NCBI GenBank assembly: GCA_002914845.1
Contig: JXTC01000029.1
Location: forward strand, 235,129 to 299,128
Source: Trema orientale
Taxonomy: Eukaryota; Streptophyta; Magnoliopsida; Rosales; Cannabaceae
Direction of reading: 5' to 3'
DNA length: 64,000 nucleotides
Under the pieces are notes generated by a model. It did no database searches. It had not been told where the DNA came from and saw only the letters and a program-made list of their open reading frames with translations. Within the stretch, counting starts at the first letter, position 1; every line of letters starts with the position of its first letter. Positions 46,401 to 58,124 of this stretch are shown here, piece by piece. A program made the translations under genes and the position numbers.

Positions 46401-49400
46401 CGTTGGCAGAATGCTTGTAAAGCTGGATGGTTTTCAGAGAAGGAGACTGAGGAACTTTGTATTCTAGCTAATGAGGTTGCTATACTATTGTATATATATG
46501 TAAACTTCTATTTTATTTTTTGTTATTATTTATTTATCATTATAATTTTTGGGTTGGATTTATGGTCTGCATTGGATGGCTTTTGATAGCTCTTCCTCAT
46601 GCTCTCGCTCTGCTGATACAGATAGGGAGGAACTTCTGTAGTCCAGTGGATATTAACACTGTAACTAGCTGTTTCGATTCTACTATTGCAACAGTTATGG
46701 AAAGGTGGGAACTTCGATATGGTTTACTGTGTAAAATATGCTTGATCTTAGTGACGTTAAAGATTCCTTAAAAATGAATTTTCAGCGTAATTAAGTCTTT
46801 CTTGCTTTAATAGTAATGGTTGTTGAATTCTTTTGCTCTGTCTCATTTTTCAGGTTTTATCCACAGTTGAAGATGGGTCACATTCTTGCCTCTCTTGATG
46901 TCAAGGCATTTCTTTATAGCATTTCAATATATTTTACCTTTGTGAAGCACGTTGTAGTCTTCTTCTTCTTCTTCTACTACTTTTTTAAATAATTTATTTA
47001 TTGCACTCTAGTCTGGCTATGGGGTCTACGCAGTTGATTTCCATATATGGAAGAAGACAACACATTCTCAGGAAGAAAAGATTGTAAGCATCTTCTTGGT
47101 TTTATTTGTGCTGTGAGCTTGGTAGATGCTCAAGTTCTTATAGGTTTGCTCATGATAATTACATGTCTATGTATTTGTTATTATAATGCATCTATTCAAC
47201 TGGTTTCTTAGGTGCAAGTGTCTGACTTTTTCTTGTTCCAAGAACTGGACTAGACAGGTAGTCCTGCCTCCACTTTGCTTGATTTTGACCCCAGGACTTA
47301 GAGAGACCTTGCAAAGTGTCTAATGGCTCTGTCCCCTGGAATGCTAATTATCTTGATTCAACTTGTTTCTGTGAAGATCAAAAGAAAACAGAAAATTTTC
47401 TTTGAAATGTTTGTGTTACTTGAATCGAATCACTTGCTTCATACTCTATTTTCAGTTCAAGTCCGTAGTAATTTTACTAATATTGCTGCTTGACCTTTCT
47501 GGACTTCAATTTCTGCTATCTACTACCCATGGCCATTTTGTAGAAATGATATTCATGATGCACATATATATTAATAGACTATTTAGTTCTTATTTTAGCG
47601 CGCACACATATAAATAGACTCTTTAGTTCTTCATTTTTGAACTAGGAAACAAGAAATAATGCAAATGGGATTTCTTATGCATAATTTGTACATATTTATT
47701 GCAATATGTCTATGGATTTAAGCAATGTAGTTCTGTTAATTAGTTAATCCTTCCATGTAAGAAATATTTTTCATCTAAACTTTGGGCATCTTTACATAAT
47801 ATTTGCAAGCATTCAACCAGTTAGTACATCTGGATATGTGCGGCTGTGCACTTCTATTGTAAACAATGTTTTCCTTGCTAATTATGTAGTTGATATGGTT
47901 TCCTTTTCTTTCTTCCTTCTTTTTGTACTTCGGCATTTACAGTTCTTATTTTCTCTACAATGGGAAATATGGTTTGTGGGAATCACTCGATGTTGTCCCT
48001 TCTCAATTTTTCTTGCAGCGGCTGTTTGTAGCACAAGTAGACAATGTGGAGACATCTGCATGTATTATAAGTCCTCAACAAGTGAAGTATGAATCAATTT
48101 TCTATTTTTCTTTATTATTTTTTTTATAGAAAAAATTTTGGGGTGGGGAGCGGGAAGTTGGGTTGTTTGGTACAAATTTATTAGTTATTACTCTTTGTTG
48201 TGATGATTTTTTCTTTTGAATTCTGTAGCTTCCTTATAAATGGAAAGGGAGTAGACAGGAGAATTAATGTTTTCATGGTTTGTCTCTTACAACTTTAGTT
48301 CTGGAACACACAATTTATGATGCACCTCAAATTGTCAACACACTTGATTTAGTAGTTATCTAATCTCTGTATTTTGTTTCCCAGGATACTGGACCACAGA
48401 TGCCAACTAATGTGACTACTATGTTAAAATATGGAACAAATCTTCTTCAAGCTGTGGGCCAGTTCAACGGTAAGCTTCTACAATAGTCTTCTATGTTTAA
48501 GATTCCAGATTGTTGTGTGACATTTATCCAATTCTGATAAATTGCAACTAATTTTTAGGTCACTATGTTATTGTTGTTGCCTTTATGAGTGAGATGCCAT
48601 TGTCTGAAATTCCGGTTCTGCCAGATTATGTTCAGCCTCTTGTAGATGGATTCAATTCAGGTGTGCTTAAAATGAGTAGAGATAGGAAATATGTTTATTT
48701 ACTGTTTATTTCCTGTGTGTGTTTATGTATGTGTATATACATATGTGTTATATTCTTGCAGCTTATTCCTTTTTTATATTATAAAATTTGAGGTGTGTTA
48801 CATAACTTCCCTCTTTTGCTATGTTATTAGATCTTGACCTGATTGAAGGGCCATCGCGAATTTCACTTAATTGTCCAATAAGGTATGCCACTGTATTTTG
48901 TTGCTTACAACTGTGATTTTATTAGCCCTCGAAGCTCCTTTGTGTTAGTTATTTATTATTTCTTGTATTTATGTTGTAACTTAGGCAAATCTATAATATT
49001 TTCTTACCTTGTGTTTTTGAATCAAATGTAACTGATGATCCTTTTATTAATCGACTTGACTTTGATTTGAAAATAGCTATACCCGTATTAAAACTCCAGT
49101 CAAAGGACATTCATGTAAACATCTTCAGGTGAGTGTTTTAAATATGCATGCATACACACATACGAATACATAAATTTTTACTTATTGATTTTTGGACACT
49201 TTTTTTAAATATATTTTTTGTTTGGTTTGTTTTGTTTTGTTTTTGTTTTTTTGTTTGTTTGTTGTTTGTTGTTGTTGTTTTTTTTAATCGGCTGTTCATT
49301 GATTCCAAAAGCTAATTTTTATTAGATATGTCGGGGGAATACATTATAGTTATCGATTTATGTGGTTTGCTTCTGTGGCAATTATTACAGGACCTCTAGT

Positions 49401-49475
49401 TAATTGACTCACGGCCCAAGAAGGCTCACAGTTTTCAGTTTATCTAACAATGATCTGCTTTTTATCTTCTTATGA

Positions 49476-49509
<34 letters not shown>

Positions 49510-52500
49510 TTAACGATACAATTTTTTTTTTTCTTTTTGAGAGGAGATTTTATAAGTCAAATAAATATGAGTATCTACTTCTAGGATAAAATAATGAAAC
49601 TGTAAATAGTGTAAAATTATGTCTGGGTCAAGGTGCATAGTAGAGTATGATGTTTAAATNNNNNNNNNNNNNNNNNNNNNNNNNNNNNNNNNNNNNNNNN
49701 NNNNNNNNNNNNNNNNNNNNNNNNNNNNNNNNNNNNNNNNNNATAAATTAGGAATTGATAAATACAGCAAATAAAAATAAAAAACATGTCAAGATAATTA
49801 TTATAAAATCAAATGACACCTAAGAGATAAGATTTATTTCCTAAAAATCAGGCTGCCAGCCAGATCTGCCGTGGTTTCCAACACTCCCCCTCAAGCTGGA
49901 CTAAAAATATTGAATAATCCCAGCTTGTCGTCTAACTTTTCTAACGTTGACCTAGGAAGACCTTTTGTCGAAATGTCAGCCACTTGCTCGCTTGTAGGAA
50001 GATAAACCATGCAAATTTCCCCTGCCTCAATTTTCTCCTTAATAAAATGTTTATCAACTTCAACATGTTTTGTTCGATCATGAAACACAGGATTGTGAGA
50101 AATGCTTATGGCTGCCTTGTTATATATAACTTCATAGGTTGGACAATTTTGACTCCCAATTCTTTCAGAAGCATTTTTAACCATAACAACTCACATACAC
50201 CTTGAGCAATGGCTCTAAACTCGGCCTCGGCACTGTTTCTGGCAATGACAGATTGTTTCTTGCTTCTCCAAGTAACTAGATTTCCCCATACAAAAGTACA
50301 GTACCCAGAGGTTGATTTTCTATCTGTAATAGAACCAGCCCAATTAGCATCTGTAAAGGCTTCAATACTTCTGTTCCCATTTTTCTTGAAAAATAGACCT
50401 TTTCCAGGTGTTCCTTTAAGATATTGCAAAATTCTAAAGACGGCTTCCATATGTTCTTCACAAGGAGCGTGCATGAATTGACTAACCATGCTAACTACAA
50501 AGGCTATGTCTGGTCTTGTATGAGACAGGTAGATAAGTCGTCCAACAAGGCGTTGATACCTTCCTTTATCAACAGATGTTCCTTTTTGAATGCTTCCCAA
50601 TTTGAAATTTTGATCCAATGGAGTAGCAACTGGTTTGCATCCCAGCATGCCAATTTCTTTTAAGAGATCCAAAGTATACCTTCTCTATGAGATCAATATA
50701 CCTTTCTTACTTCTTGCAACTTCCATACAAAGGAAATACCACAAAGCCCCCAAGTCTTTAATCTCAAATTCTGTAGCAAGGGCAATCTTCAACCTTTCTA
50801 TCTCAGTCACATCATCTCCTGTGAGTATTATATCGTCCACATACACAATTAGTATAGTGATTCCACCATTCTTTTTGCAATAAAAAAGTGTATGATCACC
50901 TTGAGCTTGCATGTATCCCTGTCTTCGAATAGCTTTTGTAAATCTATCAAACCAGGCCCGTGGAGATTGTTTTAGGCCATAAAGAGATTTTTTTAGTCTA
51001 CATACTTTGCCTGCCTTTCTGTCTTCATCAAACCCAGGAGAAAGATCCATGTACACTTCTTCTTCTAGATCACCGTTAAGGAACGCATTTTTAACATCTA
51101 ACTGATGGAGTTGCCAATCTAGATTCGTAGCTAGAGATAACAGAGCACGAATAGTATTCAATTTAGCCACAGGAGCAAAGGTCTCTTGATAATCAATTCC
51201 ATAAGTTTGGGTAAAATCTTTTGCAACCAATCTTGCCTTGTATCGTTCCACTGATCCATCTGAATTGTACTTTACTGTAAACACCCACTTACATCCAACT
51301 GTATTTTTGTCCTTGGGTCTGTCTACCACGTTCCATGTCTCATTTTTCTCAAGAGCAAGTATCTCCTCCGTGACAGCTCTTCGCCACTCAGGTTTTTGTA
51401 GGGCCTCTTGAATATTTTTCGGAATCTCTACTGAAAGGTTAGTAACAAATGCCCGAAAACAAGAACCTAGATGGTTGTAGGTCACAAAATTAGAGATAGG
51501 GTGTTGAGTACATGATCTAACACCCTTTCTCAAGGCAATAGGAACATCAAGATCATTAATAACAGGAGTCGGATTTTGAACTTGTATACCTGATTCGGGT
51601 ATAGACTCTTGGCCAAGTTGAGAGTCTACAAGAGGTTCTATTCCTTTTGAATTTTGTCTCCGCGAGTAAACACGAAGTATGGGTTGTAGTTGTGAATCTC
51701 CTCCAATTTTTGATTGATCATTGATGTTTGATGGCAACGATGAAGCCCTAGTTTCAGTGTTGGGTAAAGTACCAGGCTGATGAGGATGAGACTTGGAGGA
51801 ACTCTCAGGAGAACTAGGTGTGATAACAGGAATTATAGACTCGGATGGTCGTTCGAGAGGACTGGATTCAGGTACTAAAGGACTGGTGTGATGAGGATAT
51901 GTTTCCCAAAAATTGTCTTCATTTTCATTTTGTCTATTCTCCCCTTGAAGGAAATTTTTGGTATGGAAGGGTGTGTTCTCAAAAAAAGTGACATTCATCG
52001 AGACAAAGTATCTACGTTTTTCTGGCGAATAACATTTATAGCCTTTTTGTGTTGCAGAATAGCCAAGAAAAATACATTTTAAGGCCTTAGGATCTAGTTT
52101 ACTTCTTTCTCGATCATGTATGTGAACATAAGCTTGACACCCAAATATTTTAAGGGGTATGTTAGATAACATCTTGGAACATGTGGGATGTATATTAGTT
52201 AGAGCTTGAAGAGGTGTTTGAAATTATAAAACACGCGTAGGCATACGATTTATGAGATAACAGGCAGTTAGGACAGCATCCCCCCAAAAATTTTTTGGCA
52301 CATTTGAGGTAAACATTAAAGCTCTAGCAACTTCAAGAAGATGACGATTTTTTCTTTCAGCAATCCCATTTTGTTGTGGGGTATCTATGCAAGTGCTTTG
52401 ATGAACAATCCCATTTTGTAAAAGAAAATCTCCTAGTAAGGAATTAAAATATTCTTTCCCATTGTCCGTATGAAGAATTTTTATTTTTGTATTATATTGA

Positions 52501-55500
52501 TTTTGGACCATTGAAAAGAAAATTTTAAAAATTTGGGCAGCTTCGGATTTTTCTTTTAACAAATATACCCAACAAACCCTAGAATGATCATCTATGAAAG
52601 TAATAAACCAACGTTTACCAAAGACATGTGTAACGCGAGAAGGACCCTAAATATCGCTATGGATTAAGGAAAAGGGTTGAGATGCTTTGTAAGGTTTAGG
52701 AGGAAACACAGAACATTGATGTTTAGCTAATTGACACACTTCACACTCAAACATGTCTTTATTCCGAAACAACGAAGGAAATAACTTTCTAAGATAGAAA
52801 AAACTAGGATGGCCTAACCTACGATGCCACATCATTATTTCTTGTTCTCTAGATGAAAATCCACAACTAGCAATTTGTACTTGTTTACTCTGAGAGACAT
52901 CCTTCTTCAGGTAATAAAGCCCCTTGTATTCTTTAGCACTGCCAATCGTCTTCCCAAAATTCAGGTCCTAAAACATACAAGTAGAGCATGAGAAGTTGGC
53001 TACACAGTTCGAATCCTTTGTCAATTTACTAATAGACAGTAAATTATAAGACAATTTTGGTACATGCAACACAGATTTAAGGATTATATTCTTATCAATC
53101 CTTATATCTCTTATACCAGCAACCGTAGAGTGTGAGCCATCAGCAATTTTAACTTTAATGTTTCCAGGACTTGGTGTATAAGAACAAAAGAAATTAGCAT
53201 ATCCTGTCATATGATCTGTTGCCCCCGAATCTACAATCCAGGGCTCAATTTCTTCTGGACAGCTATCTAGAGTGGTCAAAAAAGTACCTTTTTGGGCAAG
53301 AAGTGAGGATCCAAAAGATGAACTTTGGTTTGATGAAGTAGTAGACGTCTGTTTTGCTTGCTGGGCTCCAGGAATTTGTGTACTGATCAATTTGCAGATC
53401 TGTTCAAGTTGTTCTTTTGACAAGGACAAACTTGCCCCATGTCTCCTTGTTTGGTGGTCTGTTCAGCTGTTGTTTGGAATCCCTTAGGCCGAGGTTTCCA
53501 GTTTAAGGGTTTTCCATATAACTTCCAACAAGTTTCTCTGGTATGATTAGTTCGTTGACAATGATCACACCAAAGATTTCTCCTTCGTTGATTTCTGCCC
53601 GATTCCCTGTTTGAATTCTCAGGTCCTCTTGATACATGAGCAGAATTATCAAGTGAATTAGTTACTCTGGATTCCCCTAACATAACCCGTTTACGATGTT
53701 CTTCTCTCCTCACTTCAGCAAAGGCTTCATCTATAGCGGGTAGAGGTTTAATTCCAATCAGCCTACCACGCACCTCATCCAGATCTTTATTTAGACCCGC
53801 AAGGAAGTAAAAAATTCTTTCTTTGTTAACCAGGGTCTGATAATGATTCTGACAAGTAGTACACCATGGTGTGTTGTTGAAATCGTCAACTTCTTGCTAA
53901 AGCTTAGTGAGAGTGCTGTAGTATTCTGTAACATCCAACTCAGATTGAGTCAGGTTTCTGGCTTTGTTTCTTAATTCGAACAACTGGGCTGAGTTTTCTA
54001 GATCAGAATATTGTCTTTTAACAGCCTCCCACATCGCTTTTGCTGTCTTATAGGAAGAAAATTTTCTCCAATTTTATCCTCCATGGAGTTGATAAGCCAT
54101 GCCATAACCATGGAATTTTGAGAATCCCAAGTATAGAATTTGGGATCTCCTTTGTTCGGTTTTTCAGCAGTGCCATCTAAATAGCCTTGTCTTCCTCTTC
54201 CTCGATTCACCATTTGGACAGCAAGAGACCATTGATAATAATTTTTGCCATTGAGTTTGTGAGAGGTAATTTGAAGTGATGAGACATCAGAATAAGCAGT
54301 GGGAGATATTGTGGGGTTATGACTTGAGTTAACCTCAGAACCATTACCACCGCTACCTCCTGTGAGTGCCATTTTATACATGGTCTTTTCCTCTCAACTT
54401 CAATCTGGCTCTGATACCATATATAGGCCGAACGAAGGAAAAGAAAAAAAATAAACACTGCTGTAAGAAAACTGATTATTATTAACTTGTAATTAAAAGA
54501 GAAACATGGTATACTCTCTTTTATAAAGAGGAAACCGTGTACAGGGAATAAAAGCGTGTTCAGATTCCTATAAATTAGGAATTGATAAATACAGCAAATA
54601 AAAATAAAAAACATGTCAAGATAATTATTATAAAATCAAATGACACCTAAGAGATAAGATTTATCTCCTAAAAATCAGGCTGCCAGCCAGATCTGCCGTG
54701 ATTTCCAACATTAGTATTTTGATTTTATTTTGGTGATTTTTTGAGAATCTGATTTCTGGTGTTCTTCCTATTTCAATGTGATCTGTAGTGTTTCGACTTT
54801 AGTAACTTCATTGATATAAATTCAAGAAGACCATCTTGGCGCTGCCCCCACTGTAATCAGTGTGTCTGCTTCTCAAACATTCGTGTGGATCAAAATATGC
54901 TCAAGGCAAGTAGCCAGTCATTTGTTTTTTCCCTGTATCGTTTTTTTTTTTTTTTTCCGGGTATAGGTTTCTGATTTTTCCCCCATCAGGTCCTGAAAGA
55001 AGTTGGGAAGGATGTCGCTGATGTTATTATCTCCACAGATGGATCATGGAAGGCTGTCCTGGAAAATGATGACCATTTAGGTCAGGCTCATGATACGAAC
55101 CTTAATTGTCTGGAAGAAACATCCAAGCTGCCAGAATCTACCACGATCCCAAATACCGTCCCTAGTGTTGTGGATCTCACCGGGGATGATACCGAGATGG
55201 ATACTGGCAGTGCTTGTGATATTGAGGACAGGAAACCTTCCAAGGCTGATCTTAGTGCTCCGGCTGGTTTAAGCGATATAAGTAGGGTTAATCAAAATGT
55301 TGGTGGTCAAGTAGAGGATGAGTTTTGGCCTGGACTCTACGTTTCTTCTGGGTTGGCAACCACTGCTTGGTCAGATCCCCAAATGTTTGGTGGAGTCCCT
55401 CAGTCCACTCCTGCAACTTTTGTGCAGGCTCCTGTGTTGCCCAATGTTGTTCCTCCTGTACTTAATCATGAAAATGATGGTGGTGTAAGTGCCAATCTCA

Positions 55501-56779
55501 CAACTTCTGAAATGCAGAGTTATCTTTCTTCCCAAAATAATTTGCAGTTACAACAGATGCAGTTTATGAACTCAATTGCTAGCAACGAGTATGGGAGATT
55601 TCCAACAATTCCCCAAACGGTAAGCAGGACACCGATTGCGGTTCAGGCCCTGCCAGCACAGTCCCAGGCACCACCAGCTCCACCACAAAGATTAAGAAGT
55701 AATTTGAATTCCTCAACTGCAAGTAGTTCCGCTGTTGCTTCTCAGGGTAGTTTGTCACCCACTGTGGGTTTTAACACAGTATACAGTGATGTGGAAAGGA
55801 GGCAACACTTTTCTCGATCCCTCATAAACCAGCCACAAGCATCCAATGTTGCCTCATCTTCATCACAGCCTCGCTTGGCAACGCAGGTTAGACCTAATCA
55901 ATGTGTCTTGCAAATTGTTTTAGCTGTAAATGTACTTTGGGAGATACTACTACAACCACCTGTGAAAAAATCTGCAATATGAAATCAATATGAAATGGTT
56001 GTAGAAGGTTTCCAGATTAGTTGATTGTTAGATGATGCATTTGGCAGATGACCTTCTTGTGTTGGGCATATTTTGTAATTTTGACTCCTCTTTTTTTTGC
56101 TTTAAACCCACAGAACCAGAATCGTCAAGACCATTCACTTGCAAGTCAACTTCCAAATGCTTATAGGTCATCTTCTGCACTTATGGAATTGCAAAATGCA
56201 CACCTACAACAAGCTCTTAATCCAAGGATGCCCCAGCCCATGGGCCAGTCTTCAAATGCGATTCGATCTTCACATCTGCCACGAATCCCGGTCCTCCAGC
56301 AAGGAGTTGCTCAATTGGCAACTGCTCAGGCATCTTCAGTAGCTGGAAATCAACAACAAACCAGGATTGCTATGGCTGCTCAGCGAGTTGCACAGGTGGC
56401 TAGGCAATCCCCGTTGGTTCAAAATCAAACATCCAGACATGGGCCTTCTTTGCCAGTGAATGCTGTTAGAGTATCAACGGGGGATCAGAGGGGAACTGTT
56501 GGAGGGGTGGTGCAAGCGGATTCACGAGCTGATGGGCTGGTGGATTCGACATCTGAGCGGAATTGGCGTCCAACTGGTCGGATGCGTGGAAGCCTCTCAG
56601 GCCGGGCTTATTCATCTGCGCTTAATCAGTTGATGACTCAGCCAACTCAATCACCTCAACCTGCGAGACCACCATTAGTCCCAGCCTATTCCCTGCCAAT
56701 GGTTAAGCCTCAACTGCCGGTGCTTATTGCCAACAACAGAAACGCTCATACTTCTCAACCGCATAATCATACTAAGTGA
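43413..56779 (+). CDS. PIAL: PIAL-type E3/E4 SUMO ligase (SP-RING), sixteen exons
   Basis: Exons: 43413-43594, 45214-45286, 45933-45998, 46410-46475, 46622-46704, 46854-46905, 47012-47083, 48019-48086, 48229-48277, 48385-48469, 48559-48660, 48831-48882, 49077-49128, 54789-54905, 54990-55886 and 56114-56779. Phases close throughout; 893 residues. Residues about 317-373 form the MIZ/SP-RING with zinc ligands C330, H332, C353 and C356 at the PIAS/SIZ spacing, followed by a conserved VLKEVG...DGSWK segment. A SUMO-interacting motif V-V-D-L-T with trailing acids is at about 433-444. The C-terminal 400 residues are Gln/Ser/Pro-rich and probably disordered. Arabidopsis PIAL1 and PIAL2 promote SUMO chain formation, and PIAL2 works with MOM1 in silencing. 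Exon 14 ends in a GC donor, and exon 6 probably does too (a GT site six bases earlier would drop two residues). Intron 13 carries a copia element. PIAL1 versus PIAL2 is not decided. Confidence 0.92.
49478..49509. repeat. (TTA)n microsatellite in PIAL intron 13
   Basis: About ten tandem TTA triplets, upstream of the retrotransposon and the assembly gap. Confidence 0.9.
49660..49742. other. assembly gap (83 N)
   Basis: The gap falls exactly where the outer half of the left LTR of the copia element should be. Sequence left of it is ordinary intron, and sequence right of it is LTR. At least 149 bases of LTR are missing if the left LTR is full length, so the stated gap size is probably too small. 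Confidence 0.95.
49743..49883 (-). repeat. visible part of the 3' LTR of the intronic copia element
   Basis: Aligns without gaps to 54570-54710 with two substitutions (T/C near 49838, G/A at 49874). The rest is hidden in the N gap. Confidence 0.92.
49891..50672 (-). pseudogene. copia RT tail and RNase H
   Basis: Two overlapping frames, 50672-50106 and 50184-49891. The first has Y-Q-R-L-V-G-x-L-I-Y-L, T-R-P-D-I-A and the RNase H D-A-N-W-A-G motif. The second has the H-V-E-V-D-x-H-F-I-K-E-K segment and ends just before the polypurine tract. A frame change near 50110-50180 separates them. Confidence 0.88.
50685..52172 (-). pseudogene. copia integrase end and reverse transcriptase, long open frame
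   Basis: 495 residues open. The first 80 finish the integrase (F-G-C-x-A-Y-V-H, FLGYS, K-G-Y-K-C-Y), then comes a Ser/Pro-rich linker and a near-complete RT: W-x-VV-x-x-P, Y-K-A-R-L-V-A-K-x-F-T-Q, HQLDVKNAFLNG, S-L-Y-G-L-K-Q-S-P-R-A-W, and an intact catalytic Y-V-D-D. It ends at a TAG at the start of the next segment. Confidence 0.9.
52224..52835 (-). pseudogene. copia integrase, two fragments
   Basis: 52835-52647 has the pre-integrase zinc region (W-H-R-R-L-G-H...C-x2-C). 52562-52224 has the integrase core with T-D-N-G-x-E-Y-x-N and N-G-I-A-E-R-K-N-R-H-L. A stop near 52649 and a gap between frames separate them, and a TAA at 52222-52224 ends the second. Confidence 0.85.
52968..53429 (-). 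pseudogene. copia protease
   Basis: Carries W-I-V-D-S-G-A-T-D-H-M, the aspartic protease active site, followed by the usual V-x-H-V-P-x-L-x-Y-N-L-L-S-I-S-K-L segment. It overlaps the gag frame at its start and stops at 52968. Confidence 0.85.
53387..54381 (-). pseudogene. copia gag region, frame broken
   Basis: The ATG (54381-54379) follows the primer-binding site by a short leader. The first frame (to 53998) carries the gag N-terminal pattern L-x-G-K-N-Y-x-x-W and ends early by a frame change near 54060. The 53773-53387 frame carries the CCHC zinc knuckle C-x2-C-x4-H-x4-C intact, before a K-P-x-W-x-P-R-P-K-G tail. The intervening 53774-53997 has gag-like sequence interrupted by a stop near 53896. 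Confidence 0.8.
54421..54710 (-). repeat. 5' LTR of the intronic copia element
   Basis: A 290-bp LTR next to the primer-binding site, beginning TGTTGGAA on the minus strand, with a promoter-like TTTATAAAAGAG at about 54517-54528. The inner end is placed by the primer-binding site and lacks a clear terminal CA. Confidence 0.8.
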
Positions 56780-57530
56780 GATGGCACCCTGTGAGGTTTT
56801 GAATATGGATGATGTATTCGTTTTGGGAGGGGTGTATATATAAATGACATGGCCAATTTTGTATCTCTTTTGTCACCATGTAAAGTTTCTAAAGTAGGCA
56901 CCCATAGCGTAATAGTCGTCAAGAAACCGGGTTTTGAATTCTCTTCCCCACTTTCCTCTGCAGCTTTGTACCTAGTTCGTGAAAAATGCGTGGAAAAAAT
57001 CGATTGATTGTGCAGTGCTCACGATTCGTCAGAAGCGTTTTGCTAATTTCAATTTAGTATAAATACTATTCTTATTCAATTGAAAAATGTATTTAAGTAG
57101 CTTCTGTTTCTTTACGTTATCTTTTTTTAAGGCACTGCCTTTTTTTTTTTTTGTTTTTTTGTTGAACTAACGGTATCCAGTTCTAGCCAACTTCTCTGTG
57201 TTAGAATTTATATAGTTATTCTGATGGCACCCAAAATGATGGATCTCTTGCTCTCCCGTGAGCCTCTTATGCACCTTCAGGCTTTCCACGCATTTGCGTT
57301 CGAAGAAATTGGTTTTATGCAAAATTAAAATATTTTCTAGCTTTCAAAGCAACAGGTACAAGTAACGCAAGTGATAAATAACTATACTCATTATATTAAG
57401 AACCGTACTTATTATATTGAGGTTTTAGTTTGGGTCACCTATTTTCGGTGGAAAAGAAAAAATGTTAGGTGGTTGAATTGAAAAAAGCACTTGGGACATA
57501 TTGCATGCATGCATGGTATTGTATTATTAT
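56780..57530 (+). other. PIAL 3' region and spacer
   Basis: The first few hundred bases are of mixed composition and probably 3' untranslated sequence. T-rich tracts near 57120-57160. No gene is seen. Confidence 0.45.
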
Positions 57531-57916
57531 TTTATTGCGTTGTATAACTTAATATGACAATATAAATTATGTGGTAGGCTAGTAGCTTATTGACGCAGCT
57601 AGAAGCTAGATAAGGCCAAGTCCATGGCAAGGGAGGAGAGGAGAACCTCCAAAAACTCAGAGCAATGCCTATTCTGTATATTCTACCCTGCCCTCCATGA
57701 AGACGTGCCCTTTTATATTGTTGAGCCAAGGAATAAGGTGTTAACCACTCAAGGCCCAAATCAATCAATTAAGGCCAAAGGCTCAAAGTAGAAACATAAT
57801 TCACATTTGCCCTACATCAATATTTCATAAATATCCTTTTCCATTATTATTCCAGCAATACCCATTTTTGGAGATATGTATACGACAAACATTTTATATA
57901 TAAAATATAAGAATTA
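57531..57916. other. spacer, nothing identified
   Basis: 57590-57790 is less AT-rich and may be a transposon remnant, but I could not match it to anything in the window. Confidence 0.4.
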
Positions 57917-58124
57917 GTACAATAGGTATTGTTTTTATTCTCTATCAATAGGGAAATTAATTTTGATTTTTGGATTTCAATTTAATGGTTACAATTAAAT
58001 ATGTTGGAACAACTTTCAATGTGAAGTAAATGATAGCATTTGTTTTTGTAACCATTGAATTTGATATCTAATGGTCAAAATTGAATTATCTATCGATAGG
58101 GAATAAAAAAAATTCCTATCGTGC
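57917..58124. mobile_element. 208-bp MITE-like element with long inverted ends
   Basis: The left end gtacaataggtattgttttt-attctctatc and the complement of the right end gcacgataggaatttttttt-attccctatc align over about 30 bases at roughly 80 percent. The interior is AT-rich and non-coding. It interrupts an older repeat related to 8700-9000. No clear target-site duplication. Confidence 0.55.

Larger units (their letters stand above)
49743..54710 (-). mobile_element. recent Ty1/copia retrotransposon inserted antisense in PIAL intron 13
   Basis: Read on the minus strand: 5' LTR 54421-54710 (starts TGTTGGAAAT), primer-binding site TGGTATCAGAGC complementary to initiator tRNA-Met (54408-54419), gag, protease, integrase, reverse transcriptase, RNase H, a polypurine tract (49884-49899, complement gagggggagt) and the 3' LTR (from 49883 into the gap). 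The 141 visible bases of the left LTR match the right LTR at 139 positions, so the insertion is young. The polyprotein is nevertheless split over several frames. The target-site duplication cannot be checked because the left junction is in the gap; the right flank begins TTAGT. Confidence 0.93.
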
